IMG/VR virus record: IMGVR_UViG_3300020450_000082
Coordinates: 1-26,199 of that record
DNA length: 26,199 nucleotides
Reading direction: 5' to 3' (one strand)
Origin: a virus
A program made the translations under genes and the position numbers. Shown here piece after piece: positions 12,575 to 20,721 of the stretch (within the stretch, counting starts at the first letter, position 1; every line of letters begins with the position of its first letter). The notes under the pieces were generated by a model. It was given only the letters and a program-made list of their open reading frames with translations. It did no database searches and was not told where the DNA came from.

Positions 12575-13210
12575 ATGGCATACGTTTTATTATCATCACA
12601 ATTTTTAACAGGACTGCAGAGTAATACTGCTCTACTGCTAGAATCTCTAAGACAGATAACCTTAGTATCTCCTTTTACTATTCCTGCTTGTAGGACTGCA
12701 CTAGAACTAAATCAGACTACAACTTTCACAGATAATGCATTTGATCAGTTCCTTCATGAGCTTTATGATCTGGAGCTAGATCAAGCATCATTAACTGCTG
12801 CTGAGAAAACTGTACTTAATGTTATTAGGGATTATCTACAACCACAACCATCATTTAACTGTTGTGGAACGGATACTCCAACATTAGCAGCATATACTAA
12901 AGAGGTAAATGATAAGGTAGGTAGTGCTACTTTTGAGAAGGAGTTTAGGCTAAACCTGGCAGATACTGTAACTTGTGATGTGTTCAACATAGAAGTAACT
13001 TTTAATCCTGTATCTCCTGCTCCTGCTCTTACTGTATCTCCAGTAACATTAAGCAGTTTAGGATGTGTACAGGGTAAAAGTGTCTATAGCAAGTTATGGA
13101 TAGATTTTGTATCCTCTCCTGCAGGACAGAGCTATGATTTAATTGTTAACTTTAAAGATTCAACGGGGGCAAGTATTGTATCTATCCCCGATTATATTAC
13201 TATTACTTAA
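12575..13210 (+). CDS. Hypothetical virion-type protein, 211 aa
   Basis: The protein has 211 residues. The N-terminal half is helical and Leu-rich (about 1-95). Then comes NCCGTDTP and a long Ser/Thr/Val/Pro-rich half with strands such as VFNIEVTFNP and YDLIVNFKDSTG. This resembles an immunoglobulin-like or jelly-roll domain of the sort found on capsid decoration proteins. No family is recognised with confidence. It stands between terminase and portal, where head accessory genes are sometimes inserted. Codon use and composition look like those of the neighbouring structural genes. Confidence 0.65.
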   Translation: MAYVLLSSQFLTGLQSNTALLLESLRQITLVSPFTIPACRTALELNQTTTFTDNAFDQFLHELYDLELDQASLTAAEKTVLNVIRDYLQPQPSFNCCGTDTPTLAAYTKEVNDKVGSATFEKEFRLNLADTVTCDVFNIEVTFNPVSPAPALTVSPVTLSSLGCVQGKSVYSKLWIDFVSSPAGQSYDLIVNFKDSTGASIVSIPDYITIT

Positions 13211-13222
13211 TTTATTTTAATT

Positions 13223-13885
13223 ATGAATTTATTAAATTGCTTTTTATTAGACTGCTGCCCCTTAGATCCTAGTCTATCTGACATTCCTGCTAGTGGATGT
13301 CCTGAAAACATTGGGCAGATACAAAGATTTTGGTTTGTACGTAAAGGTCAGGTTATCTGGGATACTGCTACACCTGCTAACAATGTTCCAAGTTCAATAG
13401 CAAGTACTACACCTAGTGCTGCTGCAGGATGGAATATATTATTTGCTGCATCTGATGATACTCATGTAGTTAAATCTCCCCTGATCGGAGGAGATTCTAC
13501 CTTAACTGCAGGTACTACTATCACACAAGGAGGAGGAGATAACTCTACTCTTAATGGAGAAACATTAGTAAATGGTATCAACCCTACAGATGGTTCAGCT
13601 CGTTTTGATTCTCTAACTGCTGCACAAATTTTAGCTTTCCGAAAGTTAGCTTGTGAGGGTAATGGTTTAGAGGTATATCTAATCTCTCAAGAGGGTAAAA
13701 TTTGGGGATCTAAAGTAGGCGATTTAGTTACTGGTTTTGATGCTACAAATGTAGTACTAGGTTCTATGTCTAATGCAGGATTTGGAACTAGAGATAGCAA
13801 TGTTTTGACTTTCCAATTACCTTTTGATTGGGATGAAACTAAACACGCAGTTACTCCTACAGATTTTAATGCTTTAACTGTTTAA
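13223..13885 (+). CDS. Probable phage structural protein, 220 aa
   Basis: The protein has 220 residues. The N-terminus is Cys-rich (Cys at 6, 11, 12 and 26). It leads into IGQIQRFWFVRKGQVIWDT, a start I associate with structural proteins of Bacteroidetes phages. The body is Gly/Thr/Ser-rich and beta-like (DSTLTAGTTITQGGGDNSTL). The end, LTFQLPFDWDETKHAVTPTDFNALTV, resembles tail tube or decoration proteins, but I cannot name a family. A major tail protein would normally be encoded after the capsid gene, so this position is unusual. No signal peptide is seen. Confidence 0.6.
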   Translation: MNLLNCFLLDCCPLDPSLSDIPASGCPENIGQIQRFWFVRKGQVIWDTATPANNVPSSIASTTPSAAAGWNILFAASDDTHVVKSPLIGGDSTLTAGTTITQGGGDNSTLNGETLVNGINPTDGSARFDSLTAAQILAFRKLACEGNGLEVYLISQEGKIWGSKVGDLVTGFDATNVVLGSMSNAGFGTRDSNVLTFQLPFDWDETKHAVTPTDFNALTV

Positions 13886-13886
13886 T

Positions 13887-14090
13887 ATGGCTAAGCCTAC
13901 GACAGTAAAAATGATAACTAAGGCTGGTGCATGTGTTGAGTTAACCTTGGCACATGCACAAGCAGTCTTACAGTTACAAGCATCTCAGGGTAGAGTAGAT
14001 TGGATGTTAGATAGTAAAAAGTTTCAATTTAAAGACAATGTTATTAAACGAAAACCAAGTAATAAAGCTAGTAAAGCAGAAAAAGAATAA
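13887..14090 (+). CDS. Hypothetical protein, 67 aa
   Basis: This is a small protein whose first 50 residues read strand-helix-strand (TVKMITKAGACVELTLAHAQAVLQLQ) and whose tail is Lys-rich (RKPSNKASKAEKE). It begins one base after the previous stop and ends 10 bases before the preferred portal start. No family is recognised. Its place among head genes suggests a head accessory role. A longer portal frame beginning at 14038 would overlap its end, which I consider unlikely. Confidence 0.6.
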   Translation: MAKPTTVKMITKAGACVELTLAHAQAVLQLQASQGRVDWMLDSKKFQFKDNVIKRKPSNKASKAEKE

Positions 14091-14100
14091 TATAGGTCAG

Positions 14101-15780
14101 ATGATGTCCTACGAGAGTAGGTTAAAAGTCATGAGCGAACCTATGTTCTTTACTGAACTAGAATCAGAGGTAGGATGGGATGAGATAAAACGTGCCATCT
14201 ACAATAGTGTTACACAGGAAAAATACCAGAGGGTACTAAATTATTTTAGCTATCCTTTAGCTATTGTATCTATCTCCGATGATATTATGGGAGATCTTAA
14301 CAGAGTCTTTAATGGTAGAAATGCTAACTTTGGCATCGAATATCCTAACAAGAGAGCAGAGGAGCAAACATCTCAGATGCTAATGAACCTGGATACCAGA
14401 AAATATATTGAGAAGGTAGGTAGGAAAGCTTTTAAATGTAAACCACAAGCTATCGTAGTAGTAGATAAAGACATGAGCGGAGTTCCTTACTATGTTACTG
14501 TGCATCTAGACAAGCTTATTAACTACGAACTTACACCATGTAAGCAGAACTTTAAGTATATCATATTCCATCATAGTGATGGTCAGGATGAAAATGGTAG
14601 CTTTAAAAAGATAGCTTTCTATGATGATGAGTATTACAGAGTAGTAGAGCTAAGAGATAAAAAATATAGCTTAGTGCTAGAATCTCCGCATAACTTAGGA
14701 TACTGTCCTGCTAGATGGTTTATTGATACACCATTAAACAGTAAAGACGAGAGTAAAAGATTTGCTCCATTGTCTGCAGTTTTAGGTAGTATGTCTGAAT
14801 GGCAGCAGTTCCATGCCTATAGCTACTATGCTGAGCATTATGGAGTATTTCCAGTAGTAGAATATGCAGCAGCAGTTTGTGAGGATGATTACTGTACCAA
14901 TGGTATGGTATCTGTACCAATGGAGAATGGAGAGATGTCTACTCCTACTGCATGTAAATCTTGTACTGCTAATAAGTTTAGTGGTGCAGGAACTGCTATC
15001 AAGATAAATCCTAAGATAGATACAGATGAAAATGATGTATCTGGATACTTTAGATTTATATCTCCTCCTACATCTAACCTGGAGTTTGAGCAAACTAAGC
15101 AGGATAAGAGAGAAAACTTTATAAAGGTTAACACTACAGGATTCAATGATGTAATGAATAAGGAAGCAGTTAATGCTGATCAAGTTCGTTCATTGATGGA
15201 GGACAGGAAAAAGCCATTACTAAAACTTGCAGGAATCTGTAATAGACTACATAGGTGGTTAATTAAGACATCTGTAAAGTTAGCTATAGATGTTGATGTA
15301 ATGGTTCATGCTAACTATGGTACTGAATGGTTCCTTCTTACAGAGGCACAACTACAGGAATTGTTTGTAGGTGCTAAAAATGCAGGAATGCCAGAGTCCG
15401 AGATAGATCAGATCTACAAGCTGCTTATAGAAACCAAGTACAAAGGAGATCCGCATACAGTAAAAAAACTGATGATTGAAAACAATATAAATCCTGCTCC
15501 ATATTCTACTCTTGAGGAGTGCTATAAAAAGCTAGATATGGGAGTGATGCAGCTAGAGGATTTGTATATTAAGGCTAATTTCACTAAATTTGTTAGTAGA
15601 TTTGAGCGTGAGAATGGTAGTTTAGTAGATTTTGGTGCAGATATCACGTTTGAGCAGAAAATAGATATTATTTATAACACATTCAAAAATTACGTAAAAG
15701 ATGAAACAGATCAAAATGATTCAGGGGAATCTAGTGAGCAAGAGCAAGGAGCTGCAACAAGTGATCAAGCAGTATCCTAA
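14101..15780 (+). CDS. Portal protein
   Basis: The protein has 559 residues from ATG 14101 (14104 is also possible). An in-frame ATG at 14038 would overlap the preceding gene by 53 bases and is less likely. Size, position after the terminase and before scaffold and capsid, and the C-terminal half fit a phage portal. That half has a long helix around QVRSLMEDRKKPLLKLAGICNR, and later the segment LTEAQLQELFVGAKNAGMPE, a common portal crown feature. It forms the dodecameric DNA channel at one head vertex. An unusual central insertion carries four Cys in C-x4-C and C-x2-C pairs (bases 14878-14964), possibly a zinc site. The last 80 bases overlap the next gene's longest frame. Confidence 0.85.
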   Translation: MMSYESRLKVMSEPMFFTELESEVGWDEIKRAIYNSVTQEKYQRVLNYFSYPLAIVSISDDIMGDLNRVFNGRNANFGIEYPNKRAEEQTSQMLMNLDTRKYIEKVGRKAFKCKPQAIVVVDKDMSGVPYYVTVHLDKLINYELTPCKQNFKYIIFHHSDGQDENGSFKKIAFYDDEYYRVVELRDKKYSLVLESPHNLGYCPARWFIDTPLNSKDESKRFAPLSAVLGSMSEWQQFHAYSYYAEHYGVFPVVEYAAAVCEDDYCTNGMVSVPMENGEMSTPTACKSCTANKFSGAGTAIKINPKIDTDENDVSGYFRFISPPTSNLEFEQTKQDKRENFIKVNTTGFNDVMNKEAVNADQVRSLMEDRKKPLLKLAGICNRLHRWLIKTSVKLAIDVDVMVHANYGTEWFLLTEAQLQELFVGAKNAGMPESEIDQIYKLLIETKYKGDPHTVKKLMIENNINPAPYSTLEECYKKLDMGVMQLEDLYIKANFTKFVSRFERENGSLVDFGADITFEQKIDIIYNTFKNYVKDETDQNDSGESSEQEQGAATSDQAVS

Positions 15781-16147
15781 TTATGATTTTCCTGTATTGA
15801 TACCAGAGCATAATGCAGGAGGTTACTGCTTTATAGGTATAAGAGCAAAAAATAATGGACTAACACAGAGCCTACAGATACATCAATTCTGTAAAAGTAC
15901 TGCTGACTGGATGGCACTCAAAGATGAATACAAAACTCCTGAGTTTCTTGGCAATTATCATTCAATTATCATGATCCACAATCCTACAATAGTAGAGAAA
16001 GTAGAAGCAGTAAAGGAGAAAAAGAAAAAACGAGTTACTCCTCCTGTAAAGAAAAAGATTGAAGCATTAGCTGCAGATGGTGCTAGTGCTGACGTTATTG
16101 CAGAGGAACTAGGCTTAGAAGTAGAGCAGGTAGAAAAATATTTATAA
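15701..16147 (+). CDS. Hypothetical head protein overlapping the portal end
   Basis: The protein has 148 residues if it starts at ATG 15701, overlapping the portal gene by 80 bases in another frame. ATG 15716 or GTG 15761 (20-base overlap) are alternatives. The core (YDFPVLIPEHNAGGYCFIGIRAKNNG, then a helix with STADWMAL) is not a family I know. After a Lys-rich hinge (KEKKKKR), the last 40 residues, VKKKIEALAADGASADVIAEELGLEVEQVEKYL, have a helix-turn-helix rhythm like that of sigma-factor or resolvase DNA-binding domains. The protein could bind DNA during head assembly or regulate. Its position between portal and scaffold is where protease or head accessory genes often lie, but no protease motif is seen. 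Confidence 0.6.
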   Translation: MKQIKMIQGNLVSKSKELQQVIKQYPNYDFPVLIPEHNAGGYCFIGIRAKNNGLTQSLQIHQFCKSTADWMALKDEYKTPEFLGNYHSIIMIHNPTIVEKVEAVKEKKKKRVTPPVKKKIEALAADGASADVIAEELGLEVEQVEKYL

Positions 16148-16173
16148 ACATTCAAAAAATCATATAGGGACAT

Positions 16174-17064
16174 ATGGACGATTTTAAAGCAAAATTAGCA
16201 GAGGACAAAACTCTCCAGGCACAGGTTTTAGACATCTTAAAAACTACTGACGTAGGTAAGGCATATGCTGAAACAATAGCTAAAAACTATTTTGAGCAGA
16301 ACATAGGACAGGAGCATAAAAAGATTTATGACTTTGTAGATAATGCTCTTACATCTGTAGGACTAGAGAAACCATCGGGAGTAAAAACATCTGATTGGGC
16401 AAAGATGATAGCAGAGCAAAATAAAGAGCTATCAGATAAAATAGAAAGCTTAAAGAGTAACACTAATCCAGATGAAACGTTAAAAAAATTGGAGGCTTTG
16501 AAGGCTAAACATAAAAAGGAGAAAGCTGAACTTACAAGTGCTGCACAGATGCAGATACAGGAAAGAGAGCAAATAATCCAGAGCCTAAAGACTAAAGAAA
16601 GAAACCTTACAATGAGTACAGAGATAAATAGTACTTTGAGTAAGCTAGAATTTAATAAAGGTTTAGATGATGCCTTAATTAGTGACATCATAAAAATGAA
16701 AACCCAGACATTAATAGCTAATGCAGTAGAGGAGGATGGTAAGACTATCTGGTGCAAACCTGATGGTACTGCTTATAAGGATGGTATCCTTAATGCCTCA
16801 TTAGAGACAATTCTACAAAATGAGCTACAGTCTGTATTACATAAGAATACTACAGGAGGGGGTGCAGGGAATATACCTACTACTGGAGATTTTAACGGAT
16901 CACAGATAATAGTATCTGAATCCACATTCAAAACTCAAGAGCAATTTTTGACTGAGTTTGACAAGATAGCACAAAGGAAAGGGATCCCTAAAGGCGATGA
17001 ATACAACAAATTATACTGGGAAGCTTTTGAGCGTTATAATGTAAAAACGCTAAGAGAATACTAG
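16174..17064 (+). CDS. Capsid scaffolding protein
   Basis: The protein has 296 residues, highly charged and helical. The middle (about 80-150) has heptad-like runs (EQNKELSDKIESLK, LKKLEALKAKHKKEKAEL, QIQEREQIIQSLKTKE), which indicate coiled coil. The C-terminal part carries the Gly-rich hinge TTGGGAGNIPTTG (about 226-238) and a short end domain. This is the usual build of scaffolding proteins, with a capsid-binding C-terminus. It lies directly before the major capsid gene, separated by 18 bases, as expected. No protease domain is fused. Scaffold would guide prohead assembly and leave before packaging. Confidence 0.8.
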   Translation: MDDFKAKLAEDKTLQAQVLDILKTTDVGKAYAETIAKNYFEQNIGQEHKKIYDFVDNALTSVGLEKPSGVKTSDWAKMIAEQNKELSDKIESLKSNTNPDETLKKLEALKAKHKKEKAELTSAAQMQIQEREQIIQSLKTKERNLTMSTEINSTLSKLEFNKGLDDALISDIIKMKTQTLIANAVEEDGKTIWCKPDGTAYKDGILNASLETILQNELQSVLHKNTTGGGAGNIPTTGDFNGSQIIVSESTFKTQEQFLTEFDKIAQRKGIPKGDEYNKLYWEAFERYNVKTLREY

Positions 17065-17082
17065 TAATCAATTTTTATTAAA

Positions 17083-18126
17083 ATGAGTATTGTAAATTTA
17101 AAAAAGCAAAATGCTAGAGGTGTCTATCCCTCGTTATTAGATAGACAAGAATTAAGACAACAAGAGTATGGATTTATAGACATGGCACTTAGAGGTACTG
17201 ACAGTATCCTATCTGGTGTTAACCAAAATGTAATCTCTCAATCATGGGGAGCTCCTGCTACTCAGATTCCTGTATTTTCTAAAAATGTTGCTGCTGCTAC
17301 TGTAGGTACTATGACGTGTACGTTCCCTACAGAGGATGCAAATGCTGCTCTAGTTAATGTAACTTTTGTTAAGGCACATACTGGATTCCGTATCATTCCT
17401 AGATTGACTGATCAGTCTGATATCGTAACAGAAGCTCAAGATTTTATGCGTCAGTATAGTGATGCTGAGGAGTCATTAGCAAACTTTTTAGAGGCACAGA
17501 TTTTATCTGCCGTAGATACTGCTAAAGCTAGTACTTTTAACTCTGCATTTGTAGGTGCTGCATCTAAGTATAATACTGCATCTGATGCTCTCCAGGTAGT
17601 AGCTGCTGATCAAGACTTTTTCTTAAATGATGCTAAGTCTATCATGCAGGCTGATAATTTTAGCCGTAACGATTTAGAGGTTATTGGAGATGCTCAGTTA
17701 GCTAGTTTTGTTTCAAAATTTGTAAATCAAGGAGCAGGTAACTCTGCTAATAGTGCATTCCAATTTGCAGGATATACTTTCCAGTATTCTAATACTGTTG
17801 CTACATCTGCAGGAGCTATTTCTACAGGATACATTATGCCTGCAGGTTCAGTTGGTATTGTTGCAAAAGTTTCTCCTGATGCTGCTGCTAATAGAGAATC
17901 TGTAGGTTCTGGTATCAGATGGTCAGTTGAAAACTCTGATTTGATGGGTATTCCTATGAGCTTAATGATTAAAGATGATTGTGCTGATGTTAATGCTATT
18001 ACTGGCAATGCAGAGGATACTAATGCTTTAGTTAAGTCATATCAGATGGGAATCAACGTGGCAATTGTTACTCCTTACAACACAGGTACTAACGGAGGTA
18101 TTAAGAAATTTGATTACCTACCATAG
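17083..18126 (+). CDS. Major capsid protein
   Basis: The protein has 347 residues. Composition (Ala, Ser, Asn and Thr rich, low Lys in the body), size, and placement between scaffold and connector genes fit a HK97-fold major capsid protein. A helical N-terminal arm (about 1-40) is followed by a beta-rich body. The segment SDAEESLANFLEAQILSAVD (about 125-144) would be the long spine helix. Later come strands typical of an A-domain (FQFAGYTFQYSNTV). The codon choice is less extreme in A/T than in the early genes, consistent with high expression. A hairpin follows the stop at 18152. No delta-domain cleavage site is obvious, in keeping with a separate scaffold. Confidence 0.85.
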   Translation: MSIVNLKKQNARGVYPSLLDRQELRQQEYGFIDMALRGTDSILSGVNQNVISQSWGAPATQIPVFSKNVAAATVGTMTCTFPTEDANAALVNVTFVKAHTGFRIIPRLTDQSDIVTEAQDFMRQYSDAEESLANFLEAQILSAVDTAKASTFNSAFVGAASKYNTASDALQVVAADQDFFLNDAKSIMQADNFSRNDLEVIGDAQLASFVSKFVNQGAGNSANSAFQFAGYTFQYSNTVATSAGAISTGYIMPAGSVGIVAKVSPDAAANRESVGSGIRWSVENSDLMGIPMSLMIKDDCADVNAITGNAEDTNALVKSYQMGINVAIVTPYNTGTNGGIKKFDYLP

Positions 18127-18151
18127 TTTTACGTTTTTTTTTGATTGTTTC

Positions 18152-18184
18152 GGGGAGGTGGTGTCCTGCTGCTGCCATCTCCCC
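18152..18184 (+). terminator. Hairpin after the capsid gene, possible partial terminator
   Basis: GGGGAGGTGG (18152-18161) pairs with CCATCTCCCC (18175-18184) as a 10-bp stem with one wobble around a 13-base loop. It lies 25 bases after the capsid stop. No clean T tract follows (ATCTTAATATATTT). It may act as a weak terminator, or protect the capsid transcript from degradation so that capsid is made in excess. Confidence 0.5.
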
Positions 18185-18200
18185 ATCTTAATATATTTGT

Positions 18201-19340
18201 ATGTTTGATAATCGAGTTATAGCAGAGTTAAAGAAAGTTATTGGATGGAAGGATCATTGGGATGTTTCAGAGATTCCTTCACTACCTGCAGAACTAAAGG
18301 AAACTGAATCTAGACAGTATTACCAGGAATATCATCCATCTGTTAGACTTGATTACATACAAGCTTTATTACCTTCTAATTATCCTCTAAATACTTTTTT
18401 GGATGATATAGAAACTACTGCCATAAGACAGATGTTAGAGAAGCTAGTGCAGGAGAAAAAGCTTAATAATTCAGGGATGGATTTAGCTAGAAATAACCTG
18501 ATCTATGACAATGTTTTAAAAGATAAGCCTATTATTAATGAGGGCAGATTTGTAGGTATAGAGTTCTACTTAGATCCTACTCTAGGACTTAGAGCTACCT
18601 TGCATAGAATAGGCTTATACCTAACACAGGTACAACCTGGTTTAACACTATACTTATACAATAGCTTACAAGAGTCTGCAGTAGCGCAGTATGTTTTTAC
18701 ATCTACACAGGCTAATAGCTTTACATGGTTAGATGCTAATGCAATCCTGGACTATTCTACTGGCACAGGAACAGAGGGAGGTGTATGGTACTTGGGGTAT
18801 TATCAGAATGATCTAGTAGGACAGGCTATCCAGTATGATTCTTTGAATTTTAAAAATGGTTACTGTAGGACTTGTGATGGTGGTAAGAGATCTAGCAAGT
18901 ATAATAGCATATCTAAGTATGTGCAGATGTCACCATTCTACATAGATGCAACTAAAGTTCCTGCAGTAGGTACTATATTTGATAAGGATGATATTATCTA
19001 TACCTATGATAATAACTATGGATTTAATTGTAACATCTCTATAAAGTGCAACCTAACACAGTTCTGGATAGACAATAGGCTAACTATGACACAGGCAATA
19101 GGTAAGATGGTAGCATTAAAGGTGCTGCAGATGATGAAAGCTAGTTCACAAATTAGTGCAGTAGAGCAGAATGTACAGATAAATATTATTAGAGACTTAG
19201 AAGGAGATTCCGATACAAGGCAAGTTCCCTATTGGGCGCAAGTAGAAAGAGCAATAAAGGCTACTAATTTAGATCAAGCTAATGTCAATAGTGTATGTGT
19301 ACCATGTGCTAGAAAAGGAGCTATCTATGGAGCGATATAA
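18201..19340 (+). CDS. Probable head-tail connector/neck protein, 379 aa
   Basis: The protein has 379 residues and no family I can name with certainty. The N-terminal third is helical (MFDNRVIAELKKVIGWKDHWD, and a helix around LDDIETTAIRQMLEKLVQE). The middle is a beta-rich region with aromatic strands (GVWYLGYYQND). Two C-x2-C pairs are present, in GYCRTCDGG and near the end in VCVPCARKG. The gene directly follows the major capsid and precedes a gp10-like protein, the position of connector and adaptor genes. The capsid-side hairpin at 18152 separates it from the capsid gene. ATG 18201 is the only suitable early start. Confidence 0.6.
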   Translation: MFDNRVIAELKKVIGWKDHWDVSEIPSLPAELKETESRQYYQEYHPSVRLDYIQALLPSNYPLNTFLDDIETTAIRQMLEKLVQEKKLNNSGMDLARNNLIYDNVLKDKPIINEGRFVGIEFYLDPTLGLRATLHRIGLYLTQVQPGLTLYLYNSLQESAVAQYVFTSTQANSFTWLDANAILDYSTGTGTEGGVWYLGYYQNDLVGQAIQYDSLNFKNGYCRTCDGGKRSSKYNSISKYVQMSPFYIDATKVPAVGTIFDKDDIIYTYDNNYGFNCNISIKCNLTQFWIDNRLTMTQAIGKMVALKVLQMMKASSQISAVEQNVQINIIRDLEGDSDTRQVPYWAQVERAIKATNLDQANVNSVCVPCARKGAIYGAI

Positions 19341-19792
19341 TGGCTTATGATGATTCTATATTAAATGACTTAAGGAATACTGTAGAAACACTACAGAAGT
19401 CTATCAATAGCAGTATCCAAGAGAGTATAAACAACAATAAAGACGAGATTAAGTTCCTTCAAACACAGGAGCAGTTGTTTTTAGGTAAGAATAGCAAAGG
19501 TGTAGATATAAAACCTGCTTATGCTAATTCAACCAAAAAACTCAAACTAAAGAAGTTACTACCTACAGATAGAGTTACTTTGTTTGATACTGGAGATTTT
19601 TACAGGAGTTTGGAGATTATTGCAGGGAGTAATGAGGCTATTATTAGGACAGTAATAAGCTATTCTGTATTTTTAGTAAATAAATATGCAGATATACTTG
19701 GGCTAGATAAAGAATCATGGACTAAGTTTCTAGCAGATAAGACTATACCAACTATTAAAAAGAATTTCGATGATATTATTGCAAGATCCTAG
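19340..19792 (+). CDS. HK97 gp10-like neck/tail-completion protein
   Basis: The protein has 150 residues. The N-terminal helices (LNDLRNTVETLQKSINSSI) are followed by the pattern FDTGDFYRSLEI, then an exposed strand and SYSVFLVNKYADILGLD. This resembles the T-G-x-L-x-x-S-I then Y-A-x-x-x-E-x-G order of HK97 gp10-type proteins, which join head and tail. The Asp in place of the usual Glu of that motif is a minor deviation. It overlaps the previous gene by one base and the next by 23. The assignment depends on motif order and position. Confidence 0.55.
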   Translation: MAYDDSILNDLRNTVETLQKSINSSIQESINNNKDEIKFLQTQEQLFLGKNSKGVDIKPAYANSTKKLKLKKLLPTDRVTLFDTGDFYRSLEIIAGSNEAIIRTVISYSVFLVNKYADILGLDKESWTKFLADKTIPTIKKNFDDIIARS

Positions 19793-20375
19793 TGTTCCTA
19801 CTGCTACTAATCCTGTAGAGATAGATGCAGCAATCTTAGATATAAAAGCTAAGCTAGAAACTAATCTAACATGGTTAACTCATGGCTATGGTAGAACCTA
19901 TAAAAACCTAGATGCTCGTAATGGAACTACTGTATTTTATCCAGAGGTATATCTAGGTACACAAAACAATAGCCAGAGATACGTTAATATTTCCCCTGAT
20001 AATGATAAGACAGGTCAATGTATGTTCTATGTATTTAGAGAGAATATACAACAATTTAACACTAATATGTATAGCTTTCTATCCTATGATACTGCTATAA
20101 TTTTTAGTGTAAATATGGATCTTATAAATACTAGAGTTTTAGAAACTGAAATCTTTCAGCAGAACCTAGTAGCACAAGTTAGAGATGTATTGACTAGAAA
20201 GCTTTTAGCAGTTAATTATAACCTAACTATAACGAGTATAGACTTTCTATTTGAGAATGTATTTAGTGAGTTCAATTTAGCAGATGCTACACAACTAGAG
20301 AAAGCTCCATTATCACATTTTAGATTTAACTGCACTATTCAGCTACCAGAGGCTTGTCCTGTGCCTGGAATATGA
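19770..20375 (+). CDS. Probable tail-terminator or neck protein, 201 aa
   Basis: The protein has 201 residues, alpha/beta in pattern, with strands such as TVFYPEVYLG and QCMFYVFREN. A long helix is likely around TEIFQQNLVAQVRDVLTRKLL, and the C-terminus is SHFRFNCTIQLPEACPV. Size and position after the gp10-like gene fit the tail terminator, a hexamer that ends tail growth and binds the neck. No diagnostic motif is recognised. It begins 23 bases inside the previous gene, and its stop overlaps the small membrane protein gene that follows. Confidence 0.5.
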   Translation: MILLQDPSVPTATNPVEIDAAILDIKAKLETNLTWLTHGYGRTYKNLDARNGTTVFYPEVYLGTQNNSQRYVNISPDNDKTGQCMFYVFRENIQQFNTNMYSFLSYDTAIIFSVNMDLINTRVLETEIFQQNLVAQVRDVLTRKLLAVNYNLTITSIDFLFENVFSEFNLADATQLEKAPLSHFRFNCTIQLPEACPVPGI

Positions 20376-20473
20376 TGAAGTTTATTAAAAAATATCGTAA
20401 CTTTATAGTACTGTTATTGATAGTGATAGCTGCTTTTACATATTTTATAATCAACTTTATCAATCTATTATGA
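20372..20473 (+). CDS. Tiny single-pass membrane protein, 33 aa
   Basis: The ATG at 20372 (ATGATG, overlapping the previous stop) opens 33 residues, MMKFIKKYRN and then an unbroken hydrophobic helix (FIVLLLIVIAAFTYFIINFI), ending at TGA 20471-20473. The basic N-terminus should stay in the cytoplasm. It overlaps the next membrane-protein gene by four bases (ATGA). The two overlaps and the clear membrane helix support it. It could be a holin-like or other membrane accessory protein; this cannot be decided. Confidence 0.55.
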   Translation: MMKFIKKYRNFIVLLLIVIAAFTYFIINFINLL

Positions 20474-20721
20474 TGCATTTCATAGCTTTTTTTCTTTTTT
20501 TTTGGTGGATTATGCTTATATTCTACAAGCTAGAGCTACCTATAAAGATATACAATAAGTCTAAGACAGAATTTATAGATCAGTTAACTAGTTGTGAGTT
20601 CTGTATGGAATCTCATATGGCTACAATATTAGCAATTATATTAGCAGTTATTCAGCAGGATTATACAGTAATATTATATGCTCCAATGTCAGCAGCATTG
20701 ATAAACATTCTTAAAAAATGA
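20470..20721 (+). CDS. Two-helix membrane protein, 83 aa
   Basis: The protein has 83 residues with two membrane segments: FIAFFLFFWWIMLIFY (4-19) and ATILAIILAVI, YTVILYAPMSAALI (51-78, broken by a charged turn). Between them is SCEFCMESH (41-49), a Cys-x-x-Cys pair just before the second hydrophobic part. This recalls the C-x-x-C near the membrane of DUF1360-like phage membrane proteins, but the match is loose. It is coupled to the preceding 33-residue membrane protein and overlaps the next gene by four bases. A lysis or envelope role is possible. Confidence 0.6.
   Translation: MMHFIAFFLFFWWIMLIFYKLELPIKIYNKSKTEFIDQLTSCEFCMESHMATILAIILAVIQQDYTVILYAPMSAALINILKK

Noticed and set aside
14038-14100. 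Portal start at ATG 14038
   Set aside because: It would overlap the preceding gene by 53 bases, and ATG 14101 gives an ordinary spacing.
14720-15183. Long open frames on the minus strand across the portal and elsewhere
   Set aside because: They are opposite strong plus-strand genes, lack motifs, and have the composition expected of antisense shadows.
18192-18199. TATATTTG, an exact -7 promoter consensus just before ATG 18201
   Set aside because: No TTG at the expected distance, and transcription would start after the start codon.
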